From NCBI GenBank assembly GCA_045635085.1, contig JAZRBM010000011.1, positions 1 through 14,066 on the forward strand: a stretch of DNA of 14,066 nt, in the 5' to 3' direction. This document shows, piece by piece, positions 5,044 to 13,157 of this stretch. The notes below the pieces were generated by a model, which was given only the letters and a program-made list of their open reading frames with translations, searched no databases and was not told the DNA's origin. Every line of letters begins with the position of its first letter. Positions within the stretch are counted from its first letter, which is position 1. Source of the DNA: Congzhengia sp045635085. Lineage in GTDB: Bacteria > Bacillota > Clostridia > UBA1381 > UBA9506. The translations under genes and the position numbers were made by a program.

Positions 5044-7356
5044 ATGGCAATGCCTAACCCGGATGTCTGGGGATCATGGTCAGACTGGCACGATGCAAGA
5101 ATTATCTCAGGTACCGGATCCGGTAACTGGGATATCTATGCATGCAAGCCTAAGATAAGACAATTCAGTACTTTATCTCCTGTATGGTCTCAGTATTCCC
5201 TGGGACGTGGAATAGAAGTAGGAAAGATCATAGCTAATCAGCAGATAGATCTCAGTATCTGTATATGCGGACAGCATCCGATGATATCTCCCTTTGCACA
5301 TATCGGAATTTTTTCCAATCATCAGAATGCAGCAGATAACAAGGTACCGGATACTGTATATCAGGCTAATGAACAGATCAACTGGTTTTTTGCAGATGTT
5401 GACGCAGCAACAGGATTTTTCAGAGATCACGTCATAAATACAAGCAGCCCGGTTCAGAAGTGGGCTCCGGATGCAACAAATGCAGGAAGCGCCAATCATA
5501 ACTACTATGTTACTCCATATGTATACTATCAGTTCAAATCAATTTTCCTGCAGATATATGTAGAGACTATTGACAGCTATGACTCCAATGGTGTACCTGT
5601 GACAACATGGAGACACGCAAGGGAATGGATGACAACCTATAGAGACAGGAAGATCTGCGGAGTCCGAATAGCTCTTTGTGCTTATGACAGCTATAGCAAT
5701 AATATCATCTATTACAGATACAATCCTTCTTCCAGTGCTGCAGATACATGCTCAGCTGTATGTGTAGTCAATGAGGTATCTGATATCATAGACTATGCGA
5801 CATATCTCAATGAACGCTCTCAGACAGTAGATCTTATACATCATCATCAGAATAACTACAGCAATACTCAGCAGCTTTTCTACTGTACAGGATACGGGCT
5901 TTTCGATGAACAAGTATACAAATCAGCATACTATATTAATACAGAGACAGGCTGGAATGTATGGACAGAGATCCCTTATTCAACAGCTAACTATGAGAAG
6001 ATCCTCAGTATGGCTGCTTTATTCGGCTGTCCCTTCACAGATTCAGATAAGTACAGCTTCAATATTGACTTCCTCGATAATGATATGTTCCTTCCTGTGA
6101 TACCTGAGAACGGTATAGCTGAAGGAGAGTATACAAGAGGAGCTGATAATCTCGATAACTCTCTCTATGGTATTTCAACAGTCCGCAATATCAATTATGA
6201 TCCTTCAACTCCGATAACTCCCTATGATCCGAATACATACTCGATGCAGACTTACTTCAATCCTGTCCTCGGTATCAACTCCATGACCAAGAGATATGTA
6301 CTGGACGGAGCTGCAGTAGAACAGCTTGGAAGAGATCTCTGGACGATCTCAGATGATCTGGCTCATCTGGATCCTCTTGAGACATTCAAGAACTTTGAAA
6401 ATCTCATTATAGATAACTTCCTGACTAATGATCCTATCTCATGTATAGTAGGACTCAATAAGTATCCAATTAATAATATCCCTACAGGGACTCAGGCCGA
6501 GCCTATCAGATATGGAAAAGTGCAGGGAGCTGCTGAGGGTAAACCCTTGGAGACCTGCAGCATGTTCTTCAATTTTTCGGGAGTCAGGATCTGGCCTAAG
6601 TTCGGAAGGAGCTTTCTGGACTATGAGCCCTATACTCATTATGAGTTGTATATCCCCTTCTGCGGTACGGTTCAGATAGATCCGGGAGACATCATAGATC
6701 ATATCCTGTCTGTACAGATGTGTATTGACTTTGCGACCGGTACCGCTACAGCTTATGTTATGGCTGATAATCTCTGTATCAATACAGTCTCAGGAAGCTG
6801 TGCTATCAATATCCCTGTGACCGGTACCGACGGTGTGACTCTCAATGCTCAGATCAATAACGGTATCATAAATACAAAGAAGGCTCAGGGCAATCTCTTC
6901 CTTGGTGGATTCCTGAATACATTCACTATAGGCGGACTCCTCAAGACTGCAGGAGATCCTTCAAAGAAAGCTAACGATATCATGCAGGGAGCTCTTGATA
7001 AGGCTCATGCTATCTATGATCTTGAGCATACTCAGGTACCTATGCACACGATAGGCTCAGCTTCTCCTGTCGGATCCTGGACTCTGGAATTAGACTGCAG
7101 GCTCATGATATACTATCCTGAAGGAGAAGCTATCATATCCGGACAACCTTCGAGAGATCTCCCAAGACTTGCAGATCTCACAGAGTACGGACATACTACA
7201 GGCTTCTCCTGTATCATGCAGGGATCTGTATCTGACTTCCATGGATACACAGTAGGAAATATAGATACAAGCTCCATAGCAGGAGCTACAGCTGAGGAGA
7301 GAGAACAGATAAGATCTGCATTTGCTCAGGGTGTATGGCTTCCAATGCCTGAATAA
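5044..7356 (+). CDS. Tail knob / tail tube protein, gp9-like
   Basis: A 770-residue protein, longer than phi29 gp9 (about 600). The C-terminal half has the family's recognisable parts: HYELYIPFCGTVQIDPGDII (about 535-557) leading into VQMCIDFATGTATAYV, an IPVTG strand, and a Gly/Leu-rich hydrophobic stretch GNLFLGGFLNTFTIGGLL (about 617-635) like the membrane-penetrating loop known for gp9. The end, around YYPEGEAIISGQPSRDLPRLADLTEYG...EEREQIRSAFAQGVWLP, is also typical. Residues 60-350 are rich in Tyr, Asn and Ser with several Cys and could be an inserted adhesin-like domain, since no separate fibre gene exists. AAGGTGAT lies just before the ATG. It is the last gene of the arm and ends at the shared terminator. 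No peptidoglycan-cutting motif is visible. Confidence 0.78.
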   Translation: MAMPNPDVWGSWSDWHDARIISGTGSGNWDIYACKPKIRQFSTLSPVWSQYSLGRGIEVGKIIANQQIDLSICICGQHPMISPFAHIGIFSNHQNAADNKVPDTVYQANEQINWFFADVDAATGFFRDHVINTSSPVQKWAPDATNAGSANHNYYVTPYVYYQFKSIFLQIYVETIDSYDSNGVPVTTWRHAREWMTTYRDRKICGVRIALCAYDSYSNNIIYYRYNPSSSAADTCSAVCVVNEVSDIIDYATYLNERSQTVDLIHHHQNNYSNTQQLFYCTGYGLFDEQVYKSAYYINTETGWNVWTEIPYSTANYEKILSMAALFGCPFTDSDKYSFNIDFLDNDMFLPVIPENGIAEGEYTRGADNLDNSLYGISTVRNINYDPSTPITPYDPNTYSMQTYFNPVLGINSMTKRYVLDGAAVEQLGRDLWTISDDLAHLDPLETFKNFENLIIDNFLTNDPISCIVGLNKYPINNIPTGTQAEPIRYGKVQGAAEGKPLETCSMFFNFSGVRIWPKFGRSFLDYEPYTHYELYIPFCGTVQIDPGDIIDHILSVQMCIDFATGTATAYVMADNLCINTVSGSCAINIPVTGTDGVTLNAQINNGIINTKKAQGNLFLGGFLNTFTIGGLLKTAGDPSKKANDIMQGALDKAHAIYDLEHTQVPMHTIGSASPVGSWTLELDCRLMIYYPEGEAIISGQPSRDLPRLADLTEYGHTTGFSCIMQGSVSDFHGYTVGNIDTSSIAGATAEEREQIRSAFAQGVWLPMPE

Positions 7357-7396
7357 AAAAATAAAGCAGCTGCTATTGATGCAGCTGCTTTTCTTA
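7357..7396. terminator. Bidirectional terminator between convergent operons
   Basis: AAAGCAGCTGC (7363-7373) pairs over eleven bases with GCAGCTGCTTT (7381-7391) around TATTGAT. An A-rich run precedes it and a T-rich run follows, so it works as an intrinsic terminator in both directions. It stops both the tail gene transcript and the ATPase transcript within 40 bases. Confidence 0.9.
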
Positions 7397-8479
7397 TTAT
7401 AGTATCTGTCTCTCCTCGGCCTTCAGACTGTTGTAAAAGTCTTCTCCTGTGAGATTATCACAGAATACTATTTTATTCCGGACTATCAGATTATGATAGA
7501 GGATCTCAACAGGGTTGTCCTTGCTGAGTTGTGGAGTTGTCAGGAAGTCTGTTGAATACTGTGAGCTCAGGATCCTTCCTGTGAGAGTCTTTGCAGGATA
7601 TACAAAGATAACAAGATATCCCTCTGTCTTATGGCTGAGGAGCTTCAGATTGAACCTGAAGCCCGATGCAGCATCATAGCAGATATTATATACCTCATTG
7701 AAGTTATCCCAGTTATCAGGGAGATGAGGATACTCCTTGGACTCCCATGTACCTCCCTGGATGCTTTTTTCCGCTTTACCAAAGAAGATCTTGCTTTTCC
7801 TCTCATCGGGAGAAGGACAGAACTCAACGGCAATAGGTACCTCTGTACCGTCTTCCTGTTTCATCTTGTATACATCTATTGTACCGGGCTTCTGAGTCCG
7901 GACTCCCTGCAGATTCCAGTCCTTGAAGTAGGGGCACACTCTGCTTATCAGATTTCCTATGAGGTATACCTCGATATCCTCATCCTGTCTTGCTAAGGTA
8001 GATACAAGGTTCTGCAGCACTTCAGGCTCATTCCTGATATATCCTCTGTCAGCAAGGACTTCCTCAACGATGAAGTGCTTGAGATATGGATGTCCGGTAG
8101 ACTTGTATCTCCTCCATAAGCTTAAAGAGAAAGCTTCTCCACAGGGCTCTCCTCTGACTATTTTTCCTTCAACATTCTTAGTCCACCATAGATATCCTCT
8201 GTAATATGTTATCTCAGAGAACTCTCCACCGGTAACAAGTTCAACTACATTGACTCCTCTGTCCTGAAAATACTTATTTATGAGCTCAGGAGCTATATCA
8301 TCCCTGAGTCTTCTGATATATCCTATAGTCGGCTTCTGAGTCTTCCAGGCGTACTCAAGAGCCCTCTTTTTAACTGCAAAACTTTTACCCTTGGATCTGT
8401 CTCCGTAGATGATATTCCAAACATAGTGATATTTGAGAATATCCTTCAGAGTGTAGTATCCGTCTTTATCAATTCCCAT
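7397..8479 (-). CDS. DNA packaging ATPase, gp16-like
   Basis: A 360-residue protein that would drive the terminal-protein-linked genome into the prohead through the portal. A clear Walker A (GDRSKGKS, residues 26-33) follows a short N-terminal part. A Walker B-like HFIVEE (135-140) has Glu where most relatives have Asp before the catalytic Glu. The middle (about 85-120) and the C-terminal third (after about 230) are consistent with the nuclease-like/pRNA-contact region of gp16, but I see no firm motif there. It is the last gene of the early operon. Its ATG overlaps the upstream TAA as TAATG, with GAAGGTGAG as ribosome binding site. Placement next to the polymerase recalls the P68 type of podophage rather than phi29, where gene 16 is late. 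Confidence 0.85.
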   Translation of the reverse strand: MGIDKDGYYTLKDILKYHYVWNIIYGDRSKGKSFAVKKRALEYAWKTQKPTIGYIRRLRDDIAPELINKYFQDRGVNVVELVTGGEFSEITYYRGYLWWTKNVEGKIVRGEPCGEAFSLSLWRRYKSTGHPYLKHFIVEEVLADRGYIRNEPEVLQNLVSTLARQDEDIEVYLIGNLISRVCPYFKDWNLQGVRTQKPGTIDVYKMKQEDGTEVPIAVEFCPSPDERKSKIFFGKAEKSIQGGTWESKEYPHLPDNWDNFNEVYNICYDAASGFRFNLKLLSHKTEGYLVIFVYPAKTLTGRILSSQYSTDFLTTPQLSKDNPVEILYHNLIVRNKIVFCDNLTGEDFYNSLKAEERQIL

Positions 8480-8730
8480 TATAACTCACCTTCTTCGAGA
8501 GCTTCCTGCAAGGACTTTGACATCCTCTCAGCTGCTTCTCTTCTGAGCTGCATAACCATAGCATCTCTGATCTTATCGATCTGATAATCTTCGGGCTCAC
8601 ACTCGAAGAGACAGTCATGTTTATCTAAGAAGCTGCAACCTGCACAGGAGCTCCTGCTGCTGCATACTCCTTTAATAGCGTTTAATATCATCAACGCTGC
8701 TTCCATTCCTAATAAAGTATCCTTATCCAT
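8479..8730 (-). CDS. Small Cys-rich protein between polymerase and ATPase
   Basis: An 83-residue protein with no recognised family. It has a helical N-terminus, then Cys at 23, 29, 32, 40 and 44 (C-x2-C-x7-C-x3-C), which could bind a metal ion. The C-terminal half is a charged helix (RREAAERMSKSLQEALEEGEL). I start at the ATG at 8730, with GGAGGG nine bases upstream. A TTG at 8736 would be too close to that site. It overlaps the polymerase end by 8 bases and the ATPase start by 1, so it is translationally coupled to both. Two other small genes of this operon share a similar Cys spacing. Confidence 0.7.
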   Translation of the reverse strand: MDKDTLLGMEAALMILNAIKGVCSSRSSCAGCSFLDKHDCLFECEPEDYQIDKIRDAMVMQLRREAAERMSKSLQEALEEGEL

Positions 8731-10864
8731 TTTCAAGATCCCTCCATAATGATTTTATTTTAGTGAACTCCTTCAGATCCTCAAGCCTCTCACAATGAGA
8801 TACTCCCTCGACTGTTATCCGGTTGCAAAGGAAGCTCTTAAACTGAGCTGAGAGATTGATCTCAAAGGGCTGAGGTAGGAGTGATATACCGTATCCCGGT
8901 TCGACTATCATTTTCTTCCCGGTATAGTCTTCGACTTCAACAGGTTCTGAGGGTACAGTATAATAGTGTGTATTCTTGCCTGACAGAGAGGAAGGTATGA
9001 ACATTTGATTGGAGAACTTGTAGAAGGCCTCCTCTATTGTAGGAGCTCCCTGCTTTTTGTCATCCGGGAGACCTGATACAAGATAGTTCATGCACTTCTC
9101 CTTCGGGACTCCTGCGACGGTGCACTCTATCCGGTTTTTACCTTCCTTTACTCCAACATATCTCTTGGAGCCGAGAGTCTTAAACCAAAGATAATTACCT
9201 TCATCTGACATCATTCCAAGCATATGCACACGGCCTCTTATATCCTTAGGCCTGAGTCTCTCCGGATCTATCTTATGATACCTCATAGCAGCCTCAAGCT
9301 GCTTCTCTACCTTCTTATCATACTCCTCAAAATACTTCTCTGTCTCATCATCATAGAGATACTTGATACTGTCTGTATCATTGTATACTACCCTATGATC
9401 TCCGAGAGCCATATTATGCTCAAGAAGCTCATGTCTACAGTAGGCCGTAACATATACCCCTGTCTGATAGAGGAGTATGCTCTTAGGGTTTTTGATGTAT
9501 TCCAGGAGAGCCTCTTCAGGAGCATCCTCCTTAGTCCACTCTCCGGATCCGAGATAGATTATGAGAGCCTGCATTATGTCGGTGACACACATTCCATACA
9601 GGCTGTTCAACAGAGCCTTCAGTCTCTGATACTCCTGTTCTTTTCCCTCAACATCCTTCAGCTCAGTCTTACCGGAGTAGAGATCCAGTACAGTCTCCAC
9701 TATTACCTTAGGGAGATATCTCTTCTTGGATGCGTATGCATTGCCTACTGAGATACTGTCAAAGTCATATACCTTGGTGATAGTATCAAGATCCAGCTCA
9801 GTTATTGACGTTACAAGGAGCTCAGCTGAGTATACTCTTCCATTGTCAAAGGATCCCTTCTTTATCATAGCACACTTATGCTCTGATATGGTTGTCAGAG
9901 ATCCCTTAGCTCTGATATTCTTGAAGCATACATCCATGATAACAGCATATCCAAGCTGAATAAACCTGAAGACCTGATCCTTCTTGATCTTGATGAACTT
10001 CCTGGGGAATTTTTCTTTTACCATTATAGTCGGATAAAAGCTTGTCTTGTCTCTTGACTTGATACGGCCTTTTCCTTCCTTAGGTCTGAAGAGATACTTG
10101 CAGAATACATAGTTAGCATGTGTATAGCCTCCTGCAAAAACACGCTGCAGCAGATGATACAGCTTTATATTTCTTGGAGATGCTTCAGATACTATCATCC
10201 TGAGCTGTTTGTATGACTTGTCATCCGATGCTTTATCCCTCAGATATTTCCGTGTATATCCGGTACTTGTAAGAGGCATGTAAGCAGGGGAGAAATTACG
10301 GTACTTCTCAAGCCATAGATCTATATATTCATACAGCAGCCTGACATCATTCTCACAGTACTCAAGCTCCTTCTCTGTGAGCTCCGTCTCACTATGTCTG
10401 ATAAGACTGTAGTCGAGATCTCCCTTCAGCTTCCTTGTCTCAAGCTCATAGTTATCACCGAGCTTCTCAAGACTGAGATTAGACATCAGATAACTGCAGC
10501 GGAAAATTACATTTTCAGTCTTTGCGTATATCGGTTTATGGAAGTTTATTGCAAAAACATTCTCCCATGGAAAAAGATCCTGGATGAAGCCGAATTCAAA
10601 ACTCAGGTTATGTACCCATATTACAAAGGTGTCCTTGTAAGACTGCAGCAGCGTCACAAGCTCAATGAACTCACTCCAATACCGGCCGTAAAAGCAATTT
10701 CCATTAATGCAGATCTGCCAAACATACATAAAAGCAACTGTCTTACTGTAGGAAGTTGTCTCTATATCGAATGTTATTATATCTGTATAGTACTTTGCTC
10801 TGTCTGATATCTTCTCAAATGTCAGGCTCCTGAGCTCCTCCTGAAGATCATGGTATCTTATCAC
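8723..10864 (-). CDS. Protein-primed family B DNA polymerase
   Basis: A 713-residue enzyme that would replicate the genome from terminal-protein primers with strand displacement. Proofreading motifs: DIETT (Asp33, Glu35), HNLSFEF (about 85-91), YCEND (Tyr169, Asp173). Polymerase motifs: DKTSFYP (Asp272), KALLNSLYG (from Lys416), YNDTDS (Asp496, Asp498) and KRY (567-569). The spacer between motifs A and B has room for the TPR insertions of protein-primed enzymes. Exo II has Glu where phi29 has Asp66. I chose the GTG at 10864, which overlaps the upstream TGA as GTGA and has GGAAG eight bases upstream. An ATG at 10879 is possible but has no ribosome binding site, and the longer frame to 10960 begins with an atypical Arg-rich stretch inside the upstream gene. 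It is longer than phi29 polymerase (about 572 residues). Confidence 0.95.
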   Translation of the reverse strand: MIRYHDLQEELRSLTFEKISDRAKYYTDIITFDIETTSYSKTVAFMYVWQICINGNCFYGRYWSEFIELVTLLQSYKDTFVIWVHNLSFEFGFIQDLFPWENVFAINFHKPIYAKTENVIFRCSYLMSNLSLEKLGDNYELETRKLKGDLDYSLIRHSETELTEKELEYCENDVRLLYEYIDLWLEKYRNFSPAYMPLTSTGYTRKYLRDKASDDKSYKQLRMIVSEASPRNIKLYHLLQRVFAGGYTHANYVFCKYLFRPKEGKGRIKSRDKTSFYPTIMVKEKFPRKFIKIKKDQVFRFIQLGYAVIMDVCFKNIRAKGSLTTISEHKCAMIKKGSFDNGRVYSAELLVTSITELDLDTITKVYDFDSISVGNAYASKKRYLPKVIVETVLDLYSGKTELKDVEGKEQEYQRLKALLNSLYGMCVTDIMQALIIYLGSGEWTKEDAPEEALLEYIKNPKSILLYQTGVYVTAYCRHELLEHNMALGDHRVVYNDTDSIKYLYDDETEKYFEEYDKKVEKQLEAAMRYHKIDPERLRPKDIRGRVHMLGMMSDEGNYLWFKTLGSKRYVGVKEGKNRIECTVAGVPKEKCMNYLVSGLPDDKKQGAPTIEEAFYKFSNQMFIPSSLSGKNTHYYTVPSEPVEVEDYTGKKMIVEPGYGISLLPQPFEINLSAQFKSFLCNRITVEGVSHCERLEDLKEFTKIKSLWRDLENG

Positions 10865-11523
10865 AGTCCCCACTTCCATTCTGAGAAGACATCTATTACC
10901 TCTCCTGTCTCTTCCTCGATCCAGGTATTGTCTCCTCCGTACTGGAAGACAGGATCCCACTCCTTAACTATCTCTTCCTTCTCCTCAGTCTCATACATAT
11001 CAAGGATATCAGATGTTGCTGTCAGGAGCTTCCTGTACATCTCTGAAGGATCTCCTTCATTCTCCTCAACTATCTGAGCTATCTGCTCAGAGCCAAGGAT
11101 ATCTCTGATAAACTTATCGTTTTTATTAGCAAGCTTCCTGAGGATGTTCTTGTTACGGTGGATACCTTCGATGAATTGTCTTGTAAACCTTGGCTCCTTG
11201 AAGAAGTTCTTTATATTATCGTATCCCTCTCTCTCAAGCTGTCCGGGAGTCTCTGTTATCCTGAAGAGCTGATTGATACCGAGAGCCTTCTGCTGCAGCT
11301 GCTTAAGGCTCAGTCCCTTTGATGATCCTGAGAGCTTGCCTATCCTTCCCTCGATATCCTCAAGCTCCTGCAGCAGCTCTGAGAAGTCTGAGAATTCATT
11401 TTTTCGTGTTCGTCTTATCTTGGACTCGATGCTCTTCCAGGAGCCCTTGATGTATTGTCTCAGCCCGGCCTCTGTGAACTGATACAGCTCTCCCGGATCT
11501 ATTAAGTACTTACTTATTTTCAC
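10861..11523 (-). CDS. Probable terminal protein (DNA replication primer)
   Basis: A 220-residue protein directly upstream of, and coupled by GTGA overlap to, the polymerase. In protein-primed phages this is the usual place of the terminal protein, which supplies the hydroxyl group for the first nucleotide and stays bound to the 5' ends. Length fits (phi29 266, Cp-1 about 230). The sequence is helical and basic in the N-terminal half (GSWKSIESKIRRTRKNE, about 27-43), with a Leu-rich coiled-coil-like part (about 48-65), a second basic stretch (HRNKNILRKLANKNDKF, about 122-138) and an acidic C-terminal end. The priming Ser/Thr/Tyr cannot be chosen by eye. The start is GTG with GGAG nine bases upstream. 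No direct family recognition, so the call rests on position, size and composition. Confidence 0.65.
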   Translation of the reverse strand: MKISKYLIDPGELYQFTEAGLRQYIKGSWKSIESKIRRTRKNEFSDFSELLQELEDIEGRIGKLSGSSKGLSLKQLQQKALGINQLFRITETPGQLEREGYDNIKNFFKEPRFTRQFIEGIHRNKNILRKLANKNDKFIRDILGSEQIAQIVEENEGDPSEMYRKLLTATSDILDMYETEEKEEIVKEWDPVFQYGGDNTWIEEETGEVIDVFSEWKWGL

Positions 11524-11698
11524 GCTTCTTCACTCCTCTCAGCCTCAGAGCTATCTCACGCTCTCTCAGAGCTATTCTGTTGTTAGCAATGATATTACAT
11601 ATGCTGTTATCATAGGAGCTCTTGTAGGTGCTGCAGAACTTCTCACAGCCTATGCTCTTATTCCTGCATCTTATACACATATCCCTCTTATTATTCAT
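11510..11698 (-). CDS. Small Cys-rich zinc-knuckle-like protein
   Basis: A 62-residue protein with Cys at 8, 11, 18, 22 and 34. The stretch C-x2-C-x6-C-x3-C plus Tyr25 (GCEKFCSTY) recalls small 'C-x2-C...GC-x3-C-x2-Y' proteins common in Firmicutes phages, whose function is unknown. The C-terminal half is very basic (Arg/Lys-rich helix, about 41-62), compatible with nucleic-acid binding. AAGGAGG lies six bases before the ATG. It starts 1 base after the previous stop and overlaps the terminal protein gene by 14 bases. Confidence 0.7.
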   Translation of the reverse strand: MNNKRDMCIRCRNKSIGCEKFCSTYKSSYDNSICNIIANNRIALREREIALRLRGVKKRENK

Positions 11699-11699
11699 C

Positions 11700-11963
11700 T
11701 TATACCTCCTTATATGTTGACATCCTTATGAAGAGGAGAGAGCCGGGCTGCTGTATCTCCTTAGTCTCCCTCAGGTTGTCTATCTTCATGTAGTCCCTGA
11801 AGGGGTAGGGGACTTCCTCCATAGTGTGATATGTATTATCAGCTGTCCTCCCGGACTTGTAGACAGCTATTATCTGGATACAATAGAGAGAAGCAGCTCC
11901 GGGCTGCTTCTCCTTCCAAAAGAATCTCTTTACGATGAGCTCTGAGATCTTAGTCGGTAACAA
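11700..11963 (-). CDS. Hypothetical early protein
   Basis: An 87-residue protein, not recognised. It is a mixed alpha/beta-looking sequence with aromatic residues (KRFFWKEKQ near the N-terminus, VPYPFRDY in the middle) and no Cys motif, signal or membrane segment. I use the TTG at 11963 because AAGGAG lies nine bases upstream. A TTG at 11981 would contain that site inside the gene. It overlaps the preceding gene by 14 bases. The rare TTG start may keep its level low. Confidence 0.55.
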   Translation of the reverse strand: MLPTKISELIVKRFFWKEKQPGAASLYCIQIIAVYKSGRTADNTYHTMEEVPYPFRDYMKIDNLRETKEIQQPGSLLFIRMSTYKEV

Positions 11964-12213
11964 TTCTATCAACTCCTTCAATAAGTCGGATGTAATCAGC
12001 CTGCAGCTTCTCTATCTCCCTCATCATTGTCTCAGTCGTTTCTGTAATAGCAAGCCATTTCTTATATTTAGGATCCCACTGCAGCACATAGAGAGTACAG
12101 TATCCCTCAGTCTCTGATATGATCCTCTCAGCAGCTCTCAGCAGCTTAGCAGGATCTGTAAATTCTTCTCTGTATTCTCCTGCAGCATCACCGAGCTTAA
12201 GCTTCAGAGTCAT
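11950..12213 (-). CDS. Hypothetical early protein
   Basis: An 87-residue protein, not recognised. An N-terminal strand (MTLKLKLGD) is followed by an amphipathic helix (about 20-35), a strand-turn-strand with a WDPKYKKWLAI segment (about 46-56), and a long C-terminal charged helix. This alpha/beta make-up resembles several other small genes of the operon without clear identity. AGAGGAG is nine bases before the ATG, and it overlaps the preceding gene by 17 bases. Confidence 0.65.
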   Translation of the reverse strand: MTLKLKLGDAAGEYREEFTDPAKLLRAAERIISETEGYCTLYVLQWDPKYKKWLAITETTETMMREIEKLQADYIRLIEGVDRIVTD

Positions 12214-12550
12214 CTGTTATAACTCCTCTCTGATACAGCTTGTCTGCAAGATCCTTGAGGAGCTCCTTTTCTTCTCTCAGGAAGATCTTATTGACATTAT
12301 GATCCATTTCCAGGATCACTCTGTTGATACGGATATCCGGATCCGGCTCTTCCTGTACTGTTAATCTCATAAGACTATATGGATAGGAGCCTCTGAGGAT
12401 CTCAACAATTGTCAGAATTACAGCTCCGCCCTTATTAGCACTGCAGCAGCATAGAAGCTTATAGCAGCTATTCTCTACAGTATAGAGCCCTCCTTCTTTG
12501 AACTGAGCAGGATCGAGCTCTATCCACCTTTTCTCTTTGTAGAAATTCAC
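12197..12550 (-). CDS. Hypothetical early protein with CCC cluster
   Basis: A 117-residue protein, not recognised. Residues 20-50 are beta-like (GGLYTVENSCYKLLCCCSANKGGAVILTIVEIL) with three adjacent Cys. The second half is acidic (EEPDPDIR) and then helical (FLREEKELLKDLADKLYQRG). The GTG start overlaps the upstream TGA as GTGA, with AGGAG ten bases upstream, the same coupling used for the polymerase. Confidence 0.65.
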   Translation of the reverse strand: MNFYKEKRWIELDPAQFKEGGLYTVENSCYKLLCCCSANKGGAVILTIVEILRGSYPYSLMRLTVQEEPDPDIRINRVILEMDHNVNKIFLREEKELLKDLADKLYQRGVITDDSEA

Positions 12551-12753
12551 TCAAACTCAGCTCCTCTCTCAGCAAGGAAGACTCCTTCGATGATCTCTAC
12601 TATGCTCTTGCTGAGTCTTTTCAGCTGAGCCTCTGAGAGCTCCTTATTGATAACAGTCAGGTGATACTCCTGATCCTGTACCGGGGACAGGATCTCAAGC
12701 TTAGTGATATTCTCCCCTCCGTGGAAATGAACATTAATTGTGTACTCATTCAT
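12547..12753 (-). CDS. Hypothetical early protein
   Basis: A 68-residue protein, not recognised. The first half is beta-like (TINVHFHGG, ITKLEILSPVQ, YHLTVIN) and the second an amphipathic helix (LSEAQLKRLSKSIVEIIEGVFLA). It is small and acidic overall, compatible with a host-inhibiting or regulatory peptide, but nothing shows which. A strong AGGAGG lies nine bases before the ATG. It overlaps the preceding gene by 8 bases. Confidence 0.65.
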   Translation of the reverse strand: MNEYTINVHFHGGENITKLEILSPVQDQEYHLTVINKELSEAQLKRLSKSIVEIIEGVFLAERGAEFE

Positions 12754-12931
12754 TGTTATTGTCCTCCTTTACCTTCTTTTCACACTTAATGATGTACTGG
12801 ACTCCACTCTTAAGCTCTACATGTAAATTATAGATCATATCATCCCTCAGGCCGAGCTGTTTTCTCATTGCTATGAATATAGCTGCAGCAGCCTGAAGCT
12901 CATCACTTGATATCTTATCATCCATTTTCAT
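12746..12931 (-). CDS. Hypothetical small early protein
   Basis: A 61-residue protein, not recognised. An N-terminal helix (SSDELQAAAAIFIAMRKQLGL) is followed by a short beta pair (NLHVELKSGVQYIIKCEKK) and an Asn/Glu tail. The start is either the ATG at 12931 (four bases after GGAG) or the ATG at 12925 (ten bases after). The sequence does not decide between them. It overlaps the preceding gene end by 14 or 8 bases. Confidence 0.6.
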   Translation of the reverse strand: MKMDDKISSDELQAAAAIFIAMRKQLGLRDDMIYNLHVELKSGVQYIIKCEKKVKEDNNNE

Positions 12932-13157
12932 TCAACTCCTTCTTAATTCCATAGTGTATCTCTGTAAGCCATAAGCCTATAGGATACATATTTCCCTCTG
13001 ACATATGATACTGCAGCTTAGTAAGAGCATGAGCGAGCCAGTCATCAGATACCTTATCGATCTCTATCCTGAGCTGCAGCTTATTCTCATATTCACTCTT
13101 GAATTGAAGCTCCAACCAACGAGCATTTGTCATCATACCTATAAGCTTATATCTCAT
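12918..13157 (-). CDS. Hypothetical early protein
   Basis: A 79-residue protein, not recognised. It is rich in aromatics (several Trp and Tyr), with a strand-like LELQFKSEYENKLQLRIEI segment (about 15-33) and a helix (WLAHALTKLQYHMSEG). The ATG overlaps the upstream TGA as ATGA, with GGAG ten bases upstream. No membrane segment or Cys motif. Confidence 0.65.
   Translation of the reverse strand: MRYKLIGMMTNARWLELQFKSEYENKLQLRIEIDKVSDDWLAHALTKLQYHMSEGNMYPIGLWLTEIHYGIKKELNENG

Noticed and set aside
9224..9751. Long open frame on the plus strand, very hydrophobic in the middle
   Set aside because: It is antisense to conserved polymerase motifs. The Leu/Ile-rich stretch is what the complement of the charged polymerase codons gives, and there is no ribosome binding site or promoter.
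10865..10960. N-terminal 32-residue extension of the polymerase from 10960
   Set aside because: It lies over the C-terminal coding part of the upstream gene, is Arg-rich and atypical, and has no ribosome binding site, while GTG at 10864 is coupled to the upstream stop.
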